From Streptomyces typhae (GTDB taxonomy: Bacteria; Actinomycetota; Actinomycetes; Streptomycetales; Streptomycetaceae), in the NCBI RefSeq assembly GCF_009755605.1, contig NZ_WPNZ01000007.1, forward strand, positions 352,223-416,222: DNA of 64,000 nt, in the 5' to 3' direction. Positions 15,063 through 23,910 of the stretch are shown piece after piece. How positions within the stretch are numbered: position 1 is the first letter of the stretch; each line of letters begins with the position of its first letter. The notes under the pieces are model-generated. The model had not been told where the DNA came from. It did not search any database and saw only the letters and a program-made list of their open reading frames with translations. Both the position numbers and the translations under genes were made by a program.

Positions 15063-17891
15063 TCAGGTCCGGTCCAGTGCCTCCGCCAGGACCTCGGCCA
15101 GATGTCGCCCCCGCAGCCCGCCCAGCTGCTCCAGCTGGGTCCGGCAGGAGTAGCCGTCCGCCAGAATCTGCGCGCCCTCGGGGGCCGACCGCACCGCGGG
15201 CAGGAGCTGGTCCTCCGCGCAGGCCGACGACACGTCGTAGTGACCTTTCTCGAAGCCGAAGTTGCCCGCGAGGCCGCAGCAGCCGCCGCTCAGCTCGCCG
15301 TCCAGGCCCGCCCGCGCGCGCAGCCGCTGTTCGGCCGCGTCGCCGAGCACGGCGTGCTGGTGGCAGTGGGTCTGGCCGGTCACGGGCCGGTTCACGCGCG
15401 GCGGCTCCCAGTGGGGGGCGTACTCCTCCAGGGTCTGCGCGAAGGTGCGCACGGACGCGGCGAGCACGCGCGCGTCCGGGGCCCCGGAGGGTGCCAGCTC
15501 CACCAGGTCCGTCCTCAGCGCCGCCGCGCAGCTCGGTTCGAGGACGACGAGGGGCGTGCCCGCCGCGAGCAGTGGAAGCATCCGCTTCATCCGCTCCAGG
15601 GTGCGGCGCTGCACCGCGCGCGCCTGGTCGAGCTGCCCCGTGGAGACGTAGGTGAGCCCGCAGCACACGCCGTCGGGCGGCAGCAGGACCGTCAGACCCG
15701 CGGCTTCGAGCACGCGTACGGCGGCGCGTGCGACGGAGGGCGAGAGGTGGTCGGTGAAGGTGTCGGGCCACAGGACGACCGTGCGGCCACCTCCATGCCC
15801 GCTCACCACCGCCCGACTCCCCCACCACCGCCGGAACGTCCGCGGCGCCACCCGCGGCAGCGCACGCCGCGGCTCGATGCCGCCGAGGCGCTTCGCGAGC
15901 GCGGCCAGCGGTGGGACGGACGTGAGGAGGTTGACGAGGCGGGCGGTGCGGGTGGCGGCGACGGCCCGCAGCCAGCGCGGGAGGCGGCCCATGACGTAGT
16001 GCGCGGCGGGCCTGCGCCGCCCCGCGTAGTGGTGGTGCAGGAACTCGGCCTTGTACGTGGCCATGTCGACGCCGACCGGGCAGTCGGAGCGGCAGCCCTT
16101 GCAGGACAGGCAGAGGTCGAGCGCGTCCCGCACCTCCACCGAGCGCCAGCCGTCCTCGACGACCTCGCCCGCCAGCATCTCGTGCAGGAGCCGGGCCCGG
16201 CCGCGCGTGGAGTGCTCCTCCTCGCCGGTGGCGCGGAAGGAGGGGCACATCACGCCGCCGCCGGAAGCGGCGCTCGGCGTACGGCACTTGGCGACGCCCA
16301 CGCATCTGCGGACCGCCGCCGAGAAGTCCCCGCCGTCGTGCGGGTAGCCGAAGGCGACGTCGACGGGTTCGCGGGGCAGGGGCGCGAAGCGCAGATGGGA
16401 GTCGAGGGGGTGGGGGCGGACGAGGATGCCGGGGTTGAGGAGACCGGTCGGGTCCCAGAGGTCCTTGACCCGCGCGAAGAGCCCGACGAGGTCGGGCCCG
16501 TACATCTTCGGCAGCAGTTCCGCGCGGGCCTGGCCGTCGCCGTGTTCCCCGGACAGCGAGCCGCCGTGGGCGACGACGAGTTCCGCCAGGTCCTCGGAGA
16601 AGCGGCGGAAGCGGGCCACGCCCGGCGCGGTCAGGAGGTCGAAGTCGATGCGTACGTGGATGCAGCCGTCGCCGAAGTGCCCGTACGGGGTGCCCCGCAG
16701 GCCGTGTTCGGCGAGCAGCGCGCGGAAGTCCCGCAGATAGGGGCCGAGCCGGGCGGGCGGCACGGCGCAGTCCTCCCAGCCCGGCCAGGCCTCGCTGCCG
16801 TCCGGCATCCGGGTGGCCGTGCCGGAGGCGTCCTCGCGGACCCGCCACAGCGTGCGCTGCCGCGCCGGGTCCGCCACGACGGCGGCGTCCAGGCAGTCCG
16901 CCGCGCGCACGATCGCGGTGGCGTGCGCCTGCGCATCGGCGGCCGTCGCACCGCCCGTCTCCACGAACAGCCAGGCACCGCCCCGGGGCAGACCGTGCGT
17001 GTCGCGTACGAGGTCGGCGGCCATGCCTTCGACGGTGAGCGGGTGGTGCGGGAGCAGCCCGGGGGCGGCTTCGGCGGCGGCGCTCTCGTCGGTGTACCCG
17101 AGGACCGCGAGGGCGCGGGCGCGGGGTGCCTCGACGAGCCGGACCGTGGCCTCGGTGAGGACGCCGAGGGTGCCTTCGCTGCCGCAGAGGAGACGGGTGA
17201 GGTCGGGGCCCCGTTCCGGCAGGAGGGCGTCGAGCGCGTAGCCGGAGATGCGGCGGGGCAGGTCGGGGAAGCCGGTGCGGAGCAGGGCCAGGTCCCGTTC
17301 GACCAGGTCCTTCAGGCCTTCCGGGGCTCCGGTCCAGGTGCCGGGGCGCAGGGTGCGGGGCGCTTCCGCGCCCGGGGCGGCGGCCGTCAGGACGGTCAGC
17401 TCGCGCACGTTGTCGGCGGTGGTGCCCCAGGCCACGGAGTGGGCGCCGCAGGAGTTGTTGCCGATCATGCCGCCGAGGGTGCAGCGGCTGTGGGTGGAGG
17501 GGTCGGGGCCGAAGGTGAGGTGGTGCGGCGCGGCGGCGCTCCGCAGGGTGTCCAGGACGAGGCCGGGCTGCACGCGGGCCGTGCGGGTGCCGGGGTCCAG
17601 GTCGAGGAGCCCGTTCATGTACCGGGTGAAGTCCAGGACCACGCCGGTTCCTGTGGCCTGGCCCGCGATGGAGGTGGCGGCGCCTCTGGGGACGACGGGA
17701 GTGCCGTGTTCCCGGCACACGGCGAGGGCCGCGGCGACGTCGGCCGCGTCTCGCGGGGCGATCGTTCCTCGCGGGACGCGGCGGTAGTTGGACGCGTCCA
17801 TGGTCGCCAGCGCGCGGGCCGTCCGCGTGAAGTCCACGTCCCCCCGCACCGCGCGGCGCAGGGCCCGCTCCAGCTCATCTCCATTACCCAT
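15063..17891 (-). CDS. FAD-linked oxidase fused to Fe-S/cysteine-rich (CCG) domains (Dld/GlcDF-like)
   Basis: 942 aa. Domain order: FAD-binding type 4 (~36-170, with PVVPRGAATSIAGQATG and GMIGNNSCGAHS), FAD-oxidase C-terminal domain (~250-510, with YGHFGDGCIHVRIDF and GGSLSGEHGDGQAR), a [4Fe-4S] motif CLSCKGCRSDCPVG near 590-610, and two CCG domains (PDGVCCGLTYV and GGCCGLAGNFGFE). This is the single-chain architecture of quinone-linked D-lactate or D-2-hydroxyacid dehydrogenases that unite GlcD and GlcF. Electrons would pass from FAD through Fe-S to the respiratory chain. The start at 17891 is preceded by CAGCCT and 7 nt. Divergent from serC. The acid substrate is not resolved. Confidence 0.9.
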   Translation of the reverse strand: MGNGDELERALRRAVRGDVDFTRTARALATMDASNYRRVPRGTIAPRDAADVAAALAVCREHGTPVVPRGAATSIAGQATGTGVVLDFTRYMNGLLDLDPGTRTARVQPGLVLDTLRSAAAPHHLTFGPDPSTHSRCTLGGMIGNNSCGAHSVAWGTTADNVRELTVLTAAAPGAEAPRTLRPGTWTGAPEGLKDLVERDLALLRTGFPDLPRRISGYALDALLPERGPDLTRLLCGSEGTLGVLTEATVRLVEAPRARALAVLGYTDESAAAEAAPGLLPHHPLTVEGMAADLVRDTHGLPRGGAWLFVETGGATAADAQAHATAIVRAADCLDAAVVADPARQRTLWRVREDASGTATRMPDGSEAWPGWEDCAVPPARLGPYLRDFRALLAEHGLRGTPYGHFGDGCIHVRIDFDLLTAPGVARFRRFSEDLAELVVAHGGSLSGEHGDGQARAELLPKMYGPDLVGLFARVKDLWDPTGLLNPGILVRPHPLDSHLRFAPLPREPVDVAFGYPHDGGDFSAAVRRCVGVAKCRTPSAASGGGVMCPSFRATGEEEHSTRGRARLLHEMLAGEVVEDGWRSVEVRDALDLCLSCKGCRSDCPVGVDMATYKAEFLHHHYAGRRRPAAHYVMGRLPRWLRAVAATRTARLVNLLTSVPPLAALAKRLGGIEPRRALPRVAPRTFRRWWGSRAVVSGHGGGRTVVLWPDTFTDHLSPSVARAAVRVLEAAGLTVLLPPDGVCCGLTYVSTGQLDQARAVQRRTLERMKRMLPLLAAGTPLVVLEPSCAAALRTDLVELAPSGAPDARVLAASVRTFAQTLEEYAPHWEPPRVNRPVTGQTHCHQHAVLGDAAEQRLRARAGLDGELSGGCCGLAGNFGFEKGHYDVSSACAEDQLLPAVRSAPEGAQILADGYSCRTQLEQLGGLRGRHLAEVLAEALDRT

Positions 17892-18013
17892 GCCTCAGAG
17901 GCTGCCCAGGCGGCGCCCCGCTCACCACCGCCCACAGCGGGAACGGGGTGACGGGCGGGACGTCGGCCGTCTCGCGAGGTGGACGAGGGGCAGCCCGGAT
18001 CCACCGGAGAGGC

Positions 18014-18019
18014 TAGGCT
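18014..18019 (+). promoter_or_regulatory. -10 hexamer of a leaderless serC transcript
   Basis: TAGGCT ends 6 nt before the GTG start of serC and there is no Shine-Dalgarno sequence. Transcription would begin at or next to the start codon, giving a leaderless mRNA. Confidence 0.55.
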
Positions 18020-18025
18020 CGGCCC

Positions 18026-19144
18026 GTGGCTGAGATCCGGATTCCCGCTGACATCAAGCCCGCCGACGGCCGTTTCGGCGCGGGCCCCTCCAAGGTGCGG
18101 ACGGAGGCGCTGGACGCCCTGGCCGCCACCGGCACCTCGCTCCTCGGCACGTCCCACCGCCAGGCGCCGGTGAAGAACCTCGTGGGCCGCGTCCGCGAGG
18201 GCGTACGCGAGCTGTTCCAGTTCCCCGAGGGCTACGAGGTGGTCCTCGGCAACGGCGGCTCCACCGCGTTCTGGGACGTCGCGACCCACGGCCTGATCGA
18301 GAACAAGTCGCAGCACCTCACGTTCGGCGAGTTCAGCTCCAAGTTCGCGAAGGCGGCGAAGCTCGCCCCCTGGCTCGCGGAGCCGACGGTCGTCTCCGCC
18401 GACCCGGGCACGCACCCCGTCCCCGAGGCCGAGCAGGGCGTGGACGTGTACGCCCTCACGCACAACGAGACCTCCACCGGAGTGGCCGCCCCCATCGAGC
18501 GGGTGGCGGGCGCCGACGAGAACGCCCTGGTCCTCGTGGACGCCACCTCCGGCGCGGGCGGCCTGCCCGTCGACATCGCGCAGAGCGACGTCTACTACTT
18601 CGCTCCGCAGAAGTCGTTCGCGTCGGACGGCGGCCTGTGGGTGGCGGCGTTCTCCCCGGCGGCCCTGGAGCGCGCCGAGCGCGTGCACGCGAGCGGCCGT
18701 CACGTACCGGAGTTCTTCAGCCTGCCGACGGCGATCGACAACTCCCGCAAGAACCAGACGTACAACACCCCGGCCCTCGCCACCCTGTTCCTGCTCGGTG
18801 AGCAGCTCGACTGGATCAACGGCCAGGGCGGCCTCGACTGGTCGGTGCGCCGCACGGCGACGTCCGCGCGCACGCTCTACGGCTGGGCGGAGGAGTCGAA
18901 GTACGCGACGCCGTTCGTCTCGGACGCGGCCAAGCGCTCGCAGGTCATCGGCACCATCGACTTCGACGACGAGATCGACGCGGCCGCCGTGGCCAAGGTC
19001 CTGCGCGCCAACGGCATCGTGGACACCGAGCCGTACCGCAAGCTGGGCCGCAACCAGCTCCGCGTCGCGATGTTCCCGGCGATCGACCCGAAGGACGTCG
19101 AGGCGCTCACCAAGTGCGTCGACTATGTGATCGAGCAGCTCTGA
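18026..19144 (+). CDS. serC: phosphoserine aminotransferase
   Basis: 372 aa PLP enzyme converting 3-phosphohydroxypyruvate and glutamate to phosphoserine (serine biosynthesis). Class-V fold with Schiff-base Lys196 in YYFAPQKSFASDGG, FGAGPSKVRTEAL at the N-terminus, LGNGGSTAFWDVATHGLI for PLP phosphate, LTHNETSTGV, and DATSGAGGLPVDI holding the Asp that pairs with the pyridine nitrogen. This is the actinobacterial/mycobacterial SerC subgroup, longer than that of enterics. GTG start with TAGGCT 6 nt upstream, so probably leaderless. Ends 10 bp before a 21-bp perfect hairpin shared with the convergent ABC genes. Confidence 0.95.
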   Translation: MAEIRIPADIKPADGRFGAGPSKVRTEALDALAATGTSLLGTSHRQAPVKNLVGRVREGVRELFQFPEGYEVVLGNGGSTAFWDVATHGLIENKSQHLTFGEFSSKFAKAAKLAPWLAEPTVVSADPGTHPVPEAEQGVDVYALTHNETSTGVAAPIERVAGADENALVLVDATSGAGGLPVDIAQSDVYYFAPQKSFASDGGLWVAAFSPAALERAERVHASGRHVPEFFSLPTAIDNSRKNQTYNTPALATLFLLGEQLDWINGQGGLDWSVRRTATSARTLYGWAEESKYATPFVSDAAKRSQVIGTIDFDDEIDAAAVAKVLRANGIVDTEPYRKLGRNQLRVAMFPAIDPKDVEALTKCVDYVIEQL

Positions 19145-19154
19145 CTCCGACGTA

Positions 19155-19199
19155 CGCCAGGGTCACGGGTACGCGGTCCGCGTACCCGTGACCCTGGCG
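19155..19199. terminator. 21-bp perfect hairpin, bidirectional terminator
   Basis: Positions 19155-19175 are the exact reverse complement of 19179-19199 with a 3-nt loop (GTC), a 21-bp stem without mismatch. It lies 10 bp after serC and 5 bp after the ABC permease stop, so one element would stop both convergent transcripts. Confidence 0.85.
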
Positions 19200-19203
19200 G
19201 CGT

Positions 19204-20049
19204 TCAGCGGCTGAGTCGCTTGAACCTCCGCACCGCCAGCGGCAGGAACACCGCCGTCACCACCAGCGGCCACACCACCCCCATGAGCACGGCGTTCTGC
19301 TCCACCCAGCTGGAGCCGCCCGCGCCGGGGTTGCCGAAGAGTTCCCGGGCGGCCGTGCCCGTGGACGACACCGGGTTCCAGGCGGCGATCGGCGCCAGCC
19401 AGTCCGGCATCAGGGACGGCGCCACGAACACGCTGGAGATCATGGTGAGCGGGAACGCGACGGCGTAGAGGCCGCCCGCCGCCTCCGGGCTCGGGACCAC
19501 GAGGCCGAGCCACACACCCACCCAGATCAGGCTGAAGCGGAGCAGGAGCAGCAGCGCGAACGCGGCGACCGCGTTCAGGACGCCGTTGTCCGGGCGCCAG
19601 CCGATCGCCACGGCCGTCAGCGCGAGGATCGTCAACTCGGCGCAGGCCACGACGAGGTCGGAGAGGCCGCGCCCCGCCGACACCGCGGACGGCGCCATGG
19701 GCATGGAGCGGAAGCGGTCGATGACGCCCTTGGAGGCGTCCGTGACGACGCCCATCGCGGTGTTCATGAAGCCGAAGGCCATCGTCATCACGAACATGCC
19801 GGGCATCAGGAAGTCCTTGTAGTCGCCCTCGCCGCCCGGCACCTTCATGGCCTCGCCGAAGACGAACCCGTACAGGAGCACGCTGATGATGGGGAAGCCG
19901 AGCTGCCAGGCGATGTTGATGGGCTGGCGCCTGAAGTGCGTGAGGTAGCGGCGGGTGACGTTGAGGGTGTCGGCGACCGCCCAGTACGCCCGCCCGTGCG
20001 GTACGGGGGCCATCGGGACGGTCCCGCCGGTCGTGGTGATGTCGCTCAT
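19204..20049 (-). CDS. ABC-2 type transporter permease (DrrB family)
   Basis: 281 aa with about six membrane segments: PINIAWQLGFPIISVLLYGFV, FLMPGMFVMTMAFGFMNTAM, LVVACAELTILALTAVAIGW, VAAFALLLLLRFSLIWVGVW, AGGLYAVAFPLTMISSVFVA and NAVLMGVVWPLVVTAVFLPL. The ABC2 motif GVIDRFRSMPMAPSAVSAGR follows the second segment, as in daunorubicin-resistance DrrB. It pairs with the ATPase upstream through an ATGA overlap (20046-20049) to form an exporter, probably of a hydrophobic drug or metabolite. Expression is likely controlled by the divergent TetR gene. Confidence 0.93.
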   Translation of the reverse strand: MSDITTTGGTVPMAPVPHGRAYWAVADTLNVTRRYLTHFRRQPINIAWQLGFPIISVLLYGFVFGEAMKVPGGEGDYKDFLMPGMFVMTMAFGFMNTAMGVVTDASKGVIDRFRSMPMAPSAVSAGRGLSDLVVACAELTILALTAVAIGWRPDNGVLNAVAAFALLLLLRFSLIWVGVWLGLVVPSPEAAGGLYAVAFPLTMISSVFVAPSLMPDWLAPIAAWNPVSSTGTAARELFGNPGAGGSSWVEQNAVLMGVVWPLVVTAVFLPLAVRRFKRLSR

Positions 20050-21032
20050 GCTGCGGCTCCCGTCTTCTCGCCGGCGGACTTCTCGGCGGGCCTGTCCCCC
20101 GTGAGCCGCAGGAACACGTCGTCCAGGCTCGGGCGGCGCAGGCCGATGTCCTCGACGGCGACGCCCTCGTCCTGGAGGGTGCGGGCGACGTCGGTCAGCG
20201 CCGCCACGCGGTCGGTGACGGCGGCCTGCACGCGGCGCTCCGCCTCGACCGTCTCCGGCTCGCCGTCCGCGACCCGCGCGACGGCCTTCACGACGGCCGG
20301 CAGGTCCGCGGCCTCCGAGACGACGACCTCCAGATGGCTGCCGCCGACGGTGGCCTTCAGGCCGTCGGGGGTGTCGTCGGCGATGGCGCGGCCCTGGTCG
20401 ATGACGGTGACGCGGGAGGCGAGCTTGTCGGCCTCCTCCAGATACTGTGTAGTGAGTAGAACGCTCGTTCCACTGGCTACGAGGGAACGGACGGAGTCCC
20501 AGACCTCGCTGCGGCTGCGCGGGTCGAGGCCGGTCGTCGGCTCGTCCAGGAACAGCACGGACGGGGCGAGGATCATCGAAGCGGCGAGGTCGAGGCGGCG
20601 CCGCATGCCGCCGCTGTACTGGCCCGCGCCCTTGTCGGCGGCGGCCGTCAGGTCGAACTGCTCCAGGAGCTCGGCCGCGCGCCGGGCCGCCCGGTCGCCC
20701 CCGAGGTGGAAGAGGCGGCCGAACATCTCCAGGTTCTGCCGGCCGGTGAGGATCTCGTCCACCGCCGCGTACTGACCCGTGAGGCCGATACGGCCGCGGA
20801 CGACGCGGGCGTCGCGCACCACGTCCGCCCCGCCGACCTCGGCCCGGCCGCCGTCGAGCCTGAGCAGCGTCGCCAGGATGCGCACCGCCGTCGTCTTGCC
20901 CGCGCCGTTCGGACCGAGCAGGCCGTGCACCGTGCCGTGCTCCACGGTCAGGTCGAAGCCGTCGAGGGCTCTCTTGTCGCCGTACTTCTTCACCAGGCCG
21001 CGGGCCCGGACCGCGTGCTCTGCGCCGTTCAT
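20046..21032 (-). CDS. ABC transporter ATP-binding protein (DrrA family)
   Basis: 328 aa from the ATG at 21032. Walker A GPNGAGKT (40-47), signature QYSGGMRRRLDLA, Walker B VLFLDEPTTGLD, and the DrrA-type C-terminal extension with RRPSLDDVFLRLTG. It energises the DrrB-like permease for export. Start choice is ambiguous: both GTG 21050 and ATG 21032 follow an identical GGAGGGGCA, a small duplication; I prefer the ATG. The intergenic region holds two palindromic operators and the divergent TetR gene, a classic drug-efflux self-regulation layout. Confidence 0.93.
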   Translation of the reverse strand: MNGAEHAVRARGLVKKYGDKRALDGFDLTVEHGTVHGLLGPNGAGKTTAVRILATLLRLDGGRAEVGGADVVRDARVVRGRIGLTGQYAAVDEILTGRQNLEMFGRLFHLGGDRAARRAAELLEQFDLTAAADKGAGQYSGGMRRRLDLAASMILAPSVLFLDEPTTGLDPRSRSEVWDSVRSLVASGTSVLLTTQYLEEADKLASRVTVIDQGRAIADDTPDGLKATVGGSHLEVVVSEAADLPAVVKAVARVADGEPETVEAERRVQAAVTDRVAALTDVARTLQDEGVAVEDIGLRRPSLDDVFLRLTGDRPAEKSAGEKTGAAA

Positions 21033-21070
21033 TGCCCCTCCGCTGTTCACTGCCCCTCCACCCCTCCTAT

Positions 21071-21106
21071 GAGTACACCGTACTCAGATAAGAGTACATC
21101 GTACTC
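21071..21106. promoter_or_regulatory. Two tandem perfect palindromic operators between efflux genes and tetR
   Basis: GAGTAC-ACC-GTACTC at 21071-21085 and GAGTAC-ATC-GTACTC at 21092-21106: identical 6-bp arms with a 3-nt centre, spaced 21 bp centre to centre (two helical turns, same DNA face). They fill the divergent region between the ABC exporter and the TetR gene, so they are very likely its operators. Confidence 0.8.
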
Positions 21107-21137
21107 AGTTTTCGCCCAAGGGATTATCGTGAGTGCC

Positions 21138-21911
21138 ATGGCGACCACGGAGACCAGCGGCAGCGGCGATGTCACCCGCAGCCTGGAACTGTTGTGGGGC
21201 AGCGGCGAGCGCCCCACGCGCGGGCCCAAGCCCGCCCTGACACTGGAGCGGATCACCGAGGCCGCCGTGCGCCTCGCGGACGCGGAGGGCATCGCCGCGG
21301 TCTCCATGCGCCGCCTGTCGACGGAGCTGGGCGCGGGCACGATGTCGCTGTACCGCTACGTCCCCGGCAAGGCCGAGCTGCTCGACCTGATGCTCAATCA
21401 CGTGCAGGCGCCCACCGACGACGAGGAGTCCTTCCGCGGCGGCTGGCGCGCGGCCGTGGAGGCGTACGGGCGCGAGACCCTCCAGCAGTACCGCGACCAC
21501 CCCTGGCTGCTCCAGGTCAACCAGACGCGCCCGGTGCTCGGCCCGAGCGCGCTCGGCGGCCTGGAGAAGCTCCTGACGTACATCAAACCGATGGGTCTGC
21601 GCGACCCCGAGCTGATCTCGGTCCTCGTGATGGTCGAGGGGTATGTGTCCGGGGTCGCCCGCACCCAGGTGCAGGCGGCGCAGGCGGCCAAGGAGTCACA
21701 GCTGTCGGACGAGGCGTTCTGGAAGGCGCAGATCCCGGTCCTGGAGCGGGCCATGGAGAGCGGCCGCTATCCGCTGATAGCGGGGCTCTCCGACGACGCG
21801 TTCGGCATGGACTTCGATCACTTCGAGTTCGGGTTGCAGCGCATCCTGGACGGGCTCGACGTGCTGGTGGCGGAGCGCGGGCGGGACGCGGGGCCCGAGG
21901 TGACGCCGTAG
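21138..21911 (+). CDS. TetR/AcrR regulator of the adjacent ABC exporter
   Basis: 257 aa. HTH about 30-76: LTLERITEAAVRLADAEG, then AAVSMRRLSTELGAGTMSLYRYVPGKAELLDLML. The C-terminal half is the long TetR_C_1-type ligand domain seen in tetracycline-like repressors (RETLQQYRDHPWLLQVNQTRPVLGP, LVMVEGYVSGVARTQVQ). The ATG at 21138 is preceded by TATCGT (21125-21130) and 7 nt, a leaderless arrangement; the frame is open further upstream but runs through the operators and the divergent gene. It should repress the exporter operon and itself through the two operators, with the exported compound as likely inducer. Confidence 0.92.
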   Translation: MATTETSGSGDVTRSLELLWGSGERPTRGPKPALTLERITEAAVRLADAEGIAAVSMRRLSTELGAGTMSLYRYVPGKAELLDLMLNHVQAPTDDEESFRGGWRAAVEAYGRETLQQYRDHPWLLQVNQTRPVLGPSALGGLEKLLTYIKPMGLRDPELISVLVMVEGYVSGVARTQVQAAQAAKESQLSDEAFWKAQIPVLERAMESGRYPLIAGLSDDAFGMDFDHFEFGLQRILDGLDVLVAERGRDAGPEVTP

Positions 21912-21933
21912 CGCAGGAACGGCCGCACGGGCG

Positions 21934-22944
21934 CTATCCCCCCGAGCGCCGGAACACCCGCTTGAGGCCGATGACGGCCAGCAGCGCGACGCCCGCCACG
22001 AGGATGCCCTTCTTGTAGTTGCCGCTGATGCCGTCGTTCTCCCCGTCGCTGTCGCCGCCCCCGTCGTCCGAGGCGCCCGCCGGCCGCCCCGCGCCCTTGA
22101 CCTCGACCGGCTCGACGTCGCTCGCCTCGCCCTCGGTGCCGTACATCAGGCGGGTGCCGTCCGGGCTGTAGGCGACGGACTCGCCCTGACGCTGGAGGGG
22201 CACGCTCAGCCGGCCCTCGCGCTCGATCTTCCCGCCGCCCTGCCACAGGTAGGAGACGCCGCCGAAGTAGCCGCGCAGGGCGAGCTGTTTGCCGTTGGGC
22301 GAGAAGGCGCCGTCGGTGACCCACAGGTCGGTGGCGGCGCCGCGCTTGAAGATGTTGGGCTTGGAGGTCGACATCTGGGCGATCGGCGGCCCTTCGTAGA
22401 GATGGCCGCCGTCCTCCTGCTTGTCGGCGATGTAGATGCGCCCGGTCTTCGGGTGGACCATCAGGGCCTCGGCGTCGCGCGGCCCGTCGGAGTACTTCAC
22501 GACGTACTGCGTGGCGCGGATCCTCTGGTCCTTCAACTCCTTCGGCTCGGGCAGCTTGTAGACCCACACGAAGGACCACTTGCCGTGGAAGTTGTCGCCG
22601 ATGTCGCCGACGTACAGGTTGCCGTCGGGGCCCATGGAGATCGCCTCGACGTCGCGCGGGGTGCCGACGCCGGTCATGGTGATCGTGGCGACGGTCTTGC
22701 CGGTCCTGCTGTCGACCGCGTACAGGAAGGCGCCCTTGTCCTGGTCGTTGTGGGTCCAGTAGACGCCGGGGTGGGCACGGGAGGCGACGAGCCCGCTGGA
22801 CTCCGTGATGCGGGGGTCCTCGATGGTGAACCCGTCGTTGCCGGGCTTGCCGTCGGCGTGGGCCGCGGGGGCGGACAGGGCGAGCACCGTGCACAGGGCG
22901 ACGGCGGTGGCGGCACCGGGGACGACCGGCGGAAGCGAGCGCAT
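21934..22944 (-). CDS. Secreted beta-propeller protein with C-terminal membrane anchor
   Basis: 336 aa from the ATG at 22944. Signal peptide: RSLPP, then VVPGAATAVALCTVLALSA and PAAHADG with an AHA-D cleavage. The mature part reads as WD40/NHL-like blades: SSGLVASRAHPGVYWTHNDQ, GFLYAVDSRTGKTVATI-like strands, DVEAISMGPDGNLYVGDIGDN, DAEALMVHPKTGRIYIADK, DGAFSPNGKQLALRGY and SVAYSPDGTRLMYGTEG. A Gly/Asp-rich linker leads to the transmembrane helix KKGILVAGVALLAVIGL and the basic end KRVFRR. Probably a cell-surface protein; no enzymatic residues identified. Divergent from the SGNH hydrolase. Function unknown. Confidence 0.85.
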   Translation of the reverse strand: MRSLPPVVPGAATAVALCTVLALSAPAAHADGKPGNDGFTIEDPRITESSGLVASRAHPGVYWTHNDQDKGAFLYAVDSRTGKTVATITMTGVGTPRDVEAISMGPDGNLYVGDIGDNFHGKWSFVWVYKLPEPKELKDQRIRATQYVVKYSDGPRDAEALMVHPKTGRIYIADKQEDGGHLYEGPPIAQMSTSKPNIFKRGAATDLWVTDGAFSPNGKQLALRGYFGGVSYLWQGGGKIEREGRLSVPLQRQGESVAYSPDGTRLMYGTEGEASDVEPVEVKGAGRPAGASDDGGGDSDGENDGISGNYKKGILVAGVALLAVIGLKRVFRRSGG

Positions 22945-23056
22945 GGCGTCAAGCGTGCCATCCGCGGGGCGGTACCGGCCGGGCGGCCGCGGGGCGTGCT
23001 CATCCTCACACCCTGCGGGGCGTCCCGCGCCCGGCCACGCACGCGATGATGAGCGG

Positions 23057-23731
23057 ATGCTCAGGTTCATGTTCGTCGGCGACTCGATGACCATCGGAAG
23101 CGCCGGTGAGCACACCTGGCGCTACTGGATGTGGCGGCATCTGTGTGCCGCGCACGGCGCCCCCTTCAAGATCGTCGGCCCGCGGGAGGCCCTGCACGAC
23201 AAGGCCACGGACGACGCGACGTCGTACGAGTACGCCCAACCGGACTTCCCGCGGCGGCACTTGGCGGGCTGGGGCGAGGGCTGGTCGCACATGACCCCGC
23301 TGATCGCCGACGCGGTCACCGCGCACCGCGCGGACGTCCTGATGGTCTCCCTCGGCCTGATCGACCTCGGCTTCTACACGAACGCCGAGCAGACGGCGGA
23401 GAACGTGCGCCGCTTCGTCGCCGAGGCCCGCTCGGCCAACCCGCGGATCGCCGTCGCCGTCCTGCCGGTGATACCGAACGCGCGCGCCGAGACGGAGCCC
23501 GCTTTCGCCGCCGAAGTCACCCGCTTCAACGAACTCCTGGCCAAGACGGTCGCCGACCTGGACACGGCGTCCTCCGCCCTCCTCCTGGCCTCGCCGCCGC
23601 CCGAGTACGACATCCATCTGGACACGTACGACGGAACCCACCCCAACGAACAGGGCGAACGGAAGCTGGCGGCGGCGTTCGCGGGGGCGATGTGGGAGGC
23701 GTGGGGCGTGGGGGGACCGCTGGAGCTCTAG
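23057..23731 (+). CDS. SGNH/GDSL-family hydrolase
   Basis: 224 aa. Block I FVGDSMTIGSAGEHTWR with nucleophile Ser9; block V YDGTHPNEQGERKLA with the Asp-x-x-His pair near 197-200; block III is weaker (VMVSLGLIDLGFYT in place of the usual GxND). No signal peptide, so cytoplasmic; may be an esterase, lipase or acetylhydrolase. The ATG at 23057 is preceded by GATGAT and exactly 6 nt, fitting a leaderless mRNA; a longer frame upstream is in the divergent promoter region. The substituted GxND block makes the exact chemistry uncertain. Confidence 0.88.
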   Translation: MLRFMFVGDSMTIGSAGEHTWRYWMWRHLCAAHGAPFKIVGPREALHDKATDDATSYEYAQPDFPRRHLAGWGEGWSHMTPLIADAVTAHRADVLMVSLGLIDLGFYTNAEQTAENVRRFVAEARSANPRIAVAVLPVIPNARAETEPAFAAEVTRFNELLAKTVADLDTASSALLLASPPPEYDIHLDTYDGTHPNEQGERKLAAAFAGAMWEAWGVGGPLEL

Positions 23732-23799
23732 GGTCTGCCTGTCTGCTGCCCAGGCCGGCCAAGGCCCGCGCCCCGCGAAATTGCGTTGCCCCGGACGTC

Positions 23800-23910
23800 G
23801 TGACCCCGGAGCAGGAGGCCCGCCTCACGGCAGCGAGCGAGCGTCCGCTGCCGCACCCGTACGACGTCCTGGCCCGCCCCAGGGAGCGCTCGCGCCCCGA
23901 CGGGCGGTGA
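23800..23910 (+). pseudogene. Possible C-terminal remnant of an unidentified gene
   Basis: Between the SGNH and SDR genes the + strand reads VVTPEQEARLTAASERPLPH, then PYDVLARPRERSRPDGR and a TGA at 23908-23910, with strong GC at third positions like a real C-terminus. No start codon, ribosome-binding site or recognisable domain precedes it and the frame is continuous with the SGNH reading in another phase. It may be the tail of a gene deleted by rearrangement, or chance. Confidence 0.25.

Noticed and set aside
10465..17951. Very long + strand frames (10465-13119 and 12963-17951)
   Set aside because: They cross several minus-strand genes with clear motifs and have low-complexity shadow composition.
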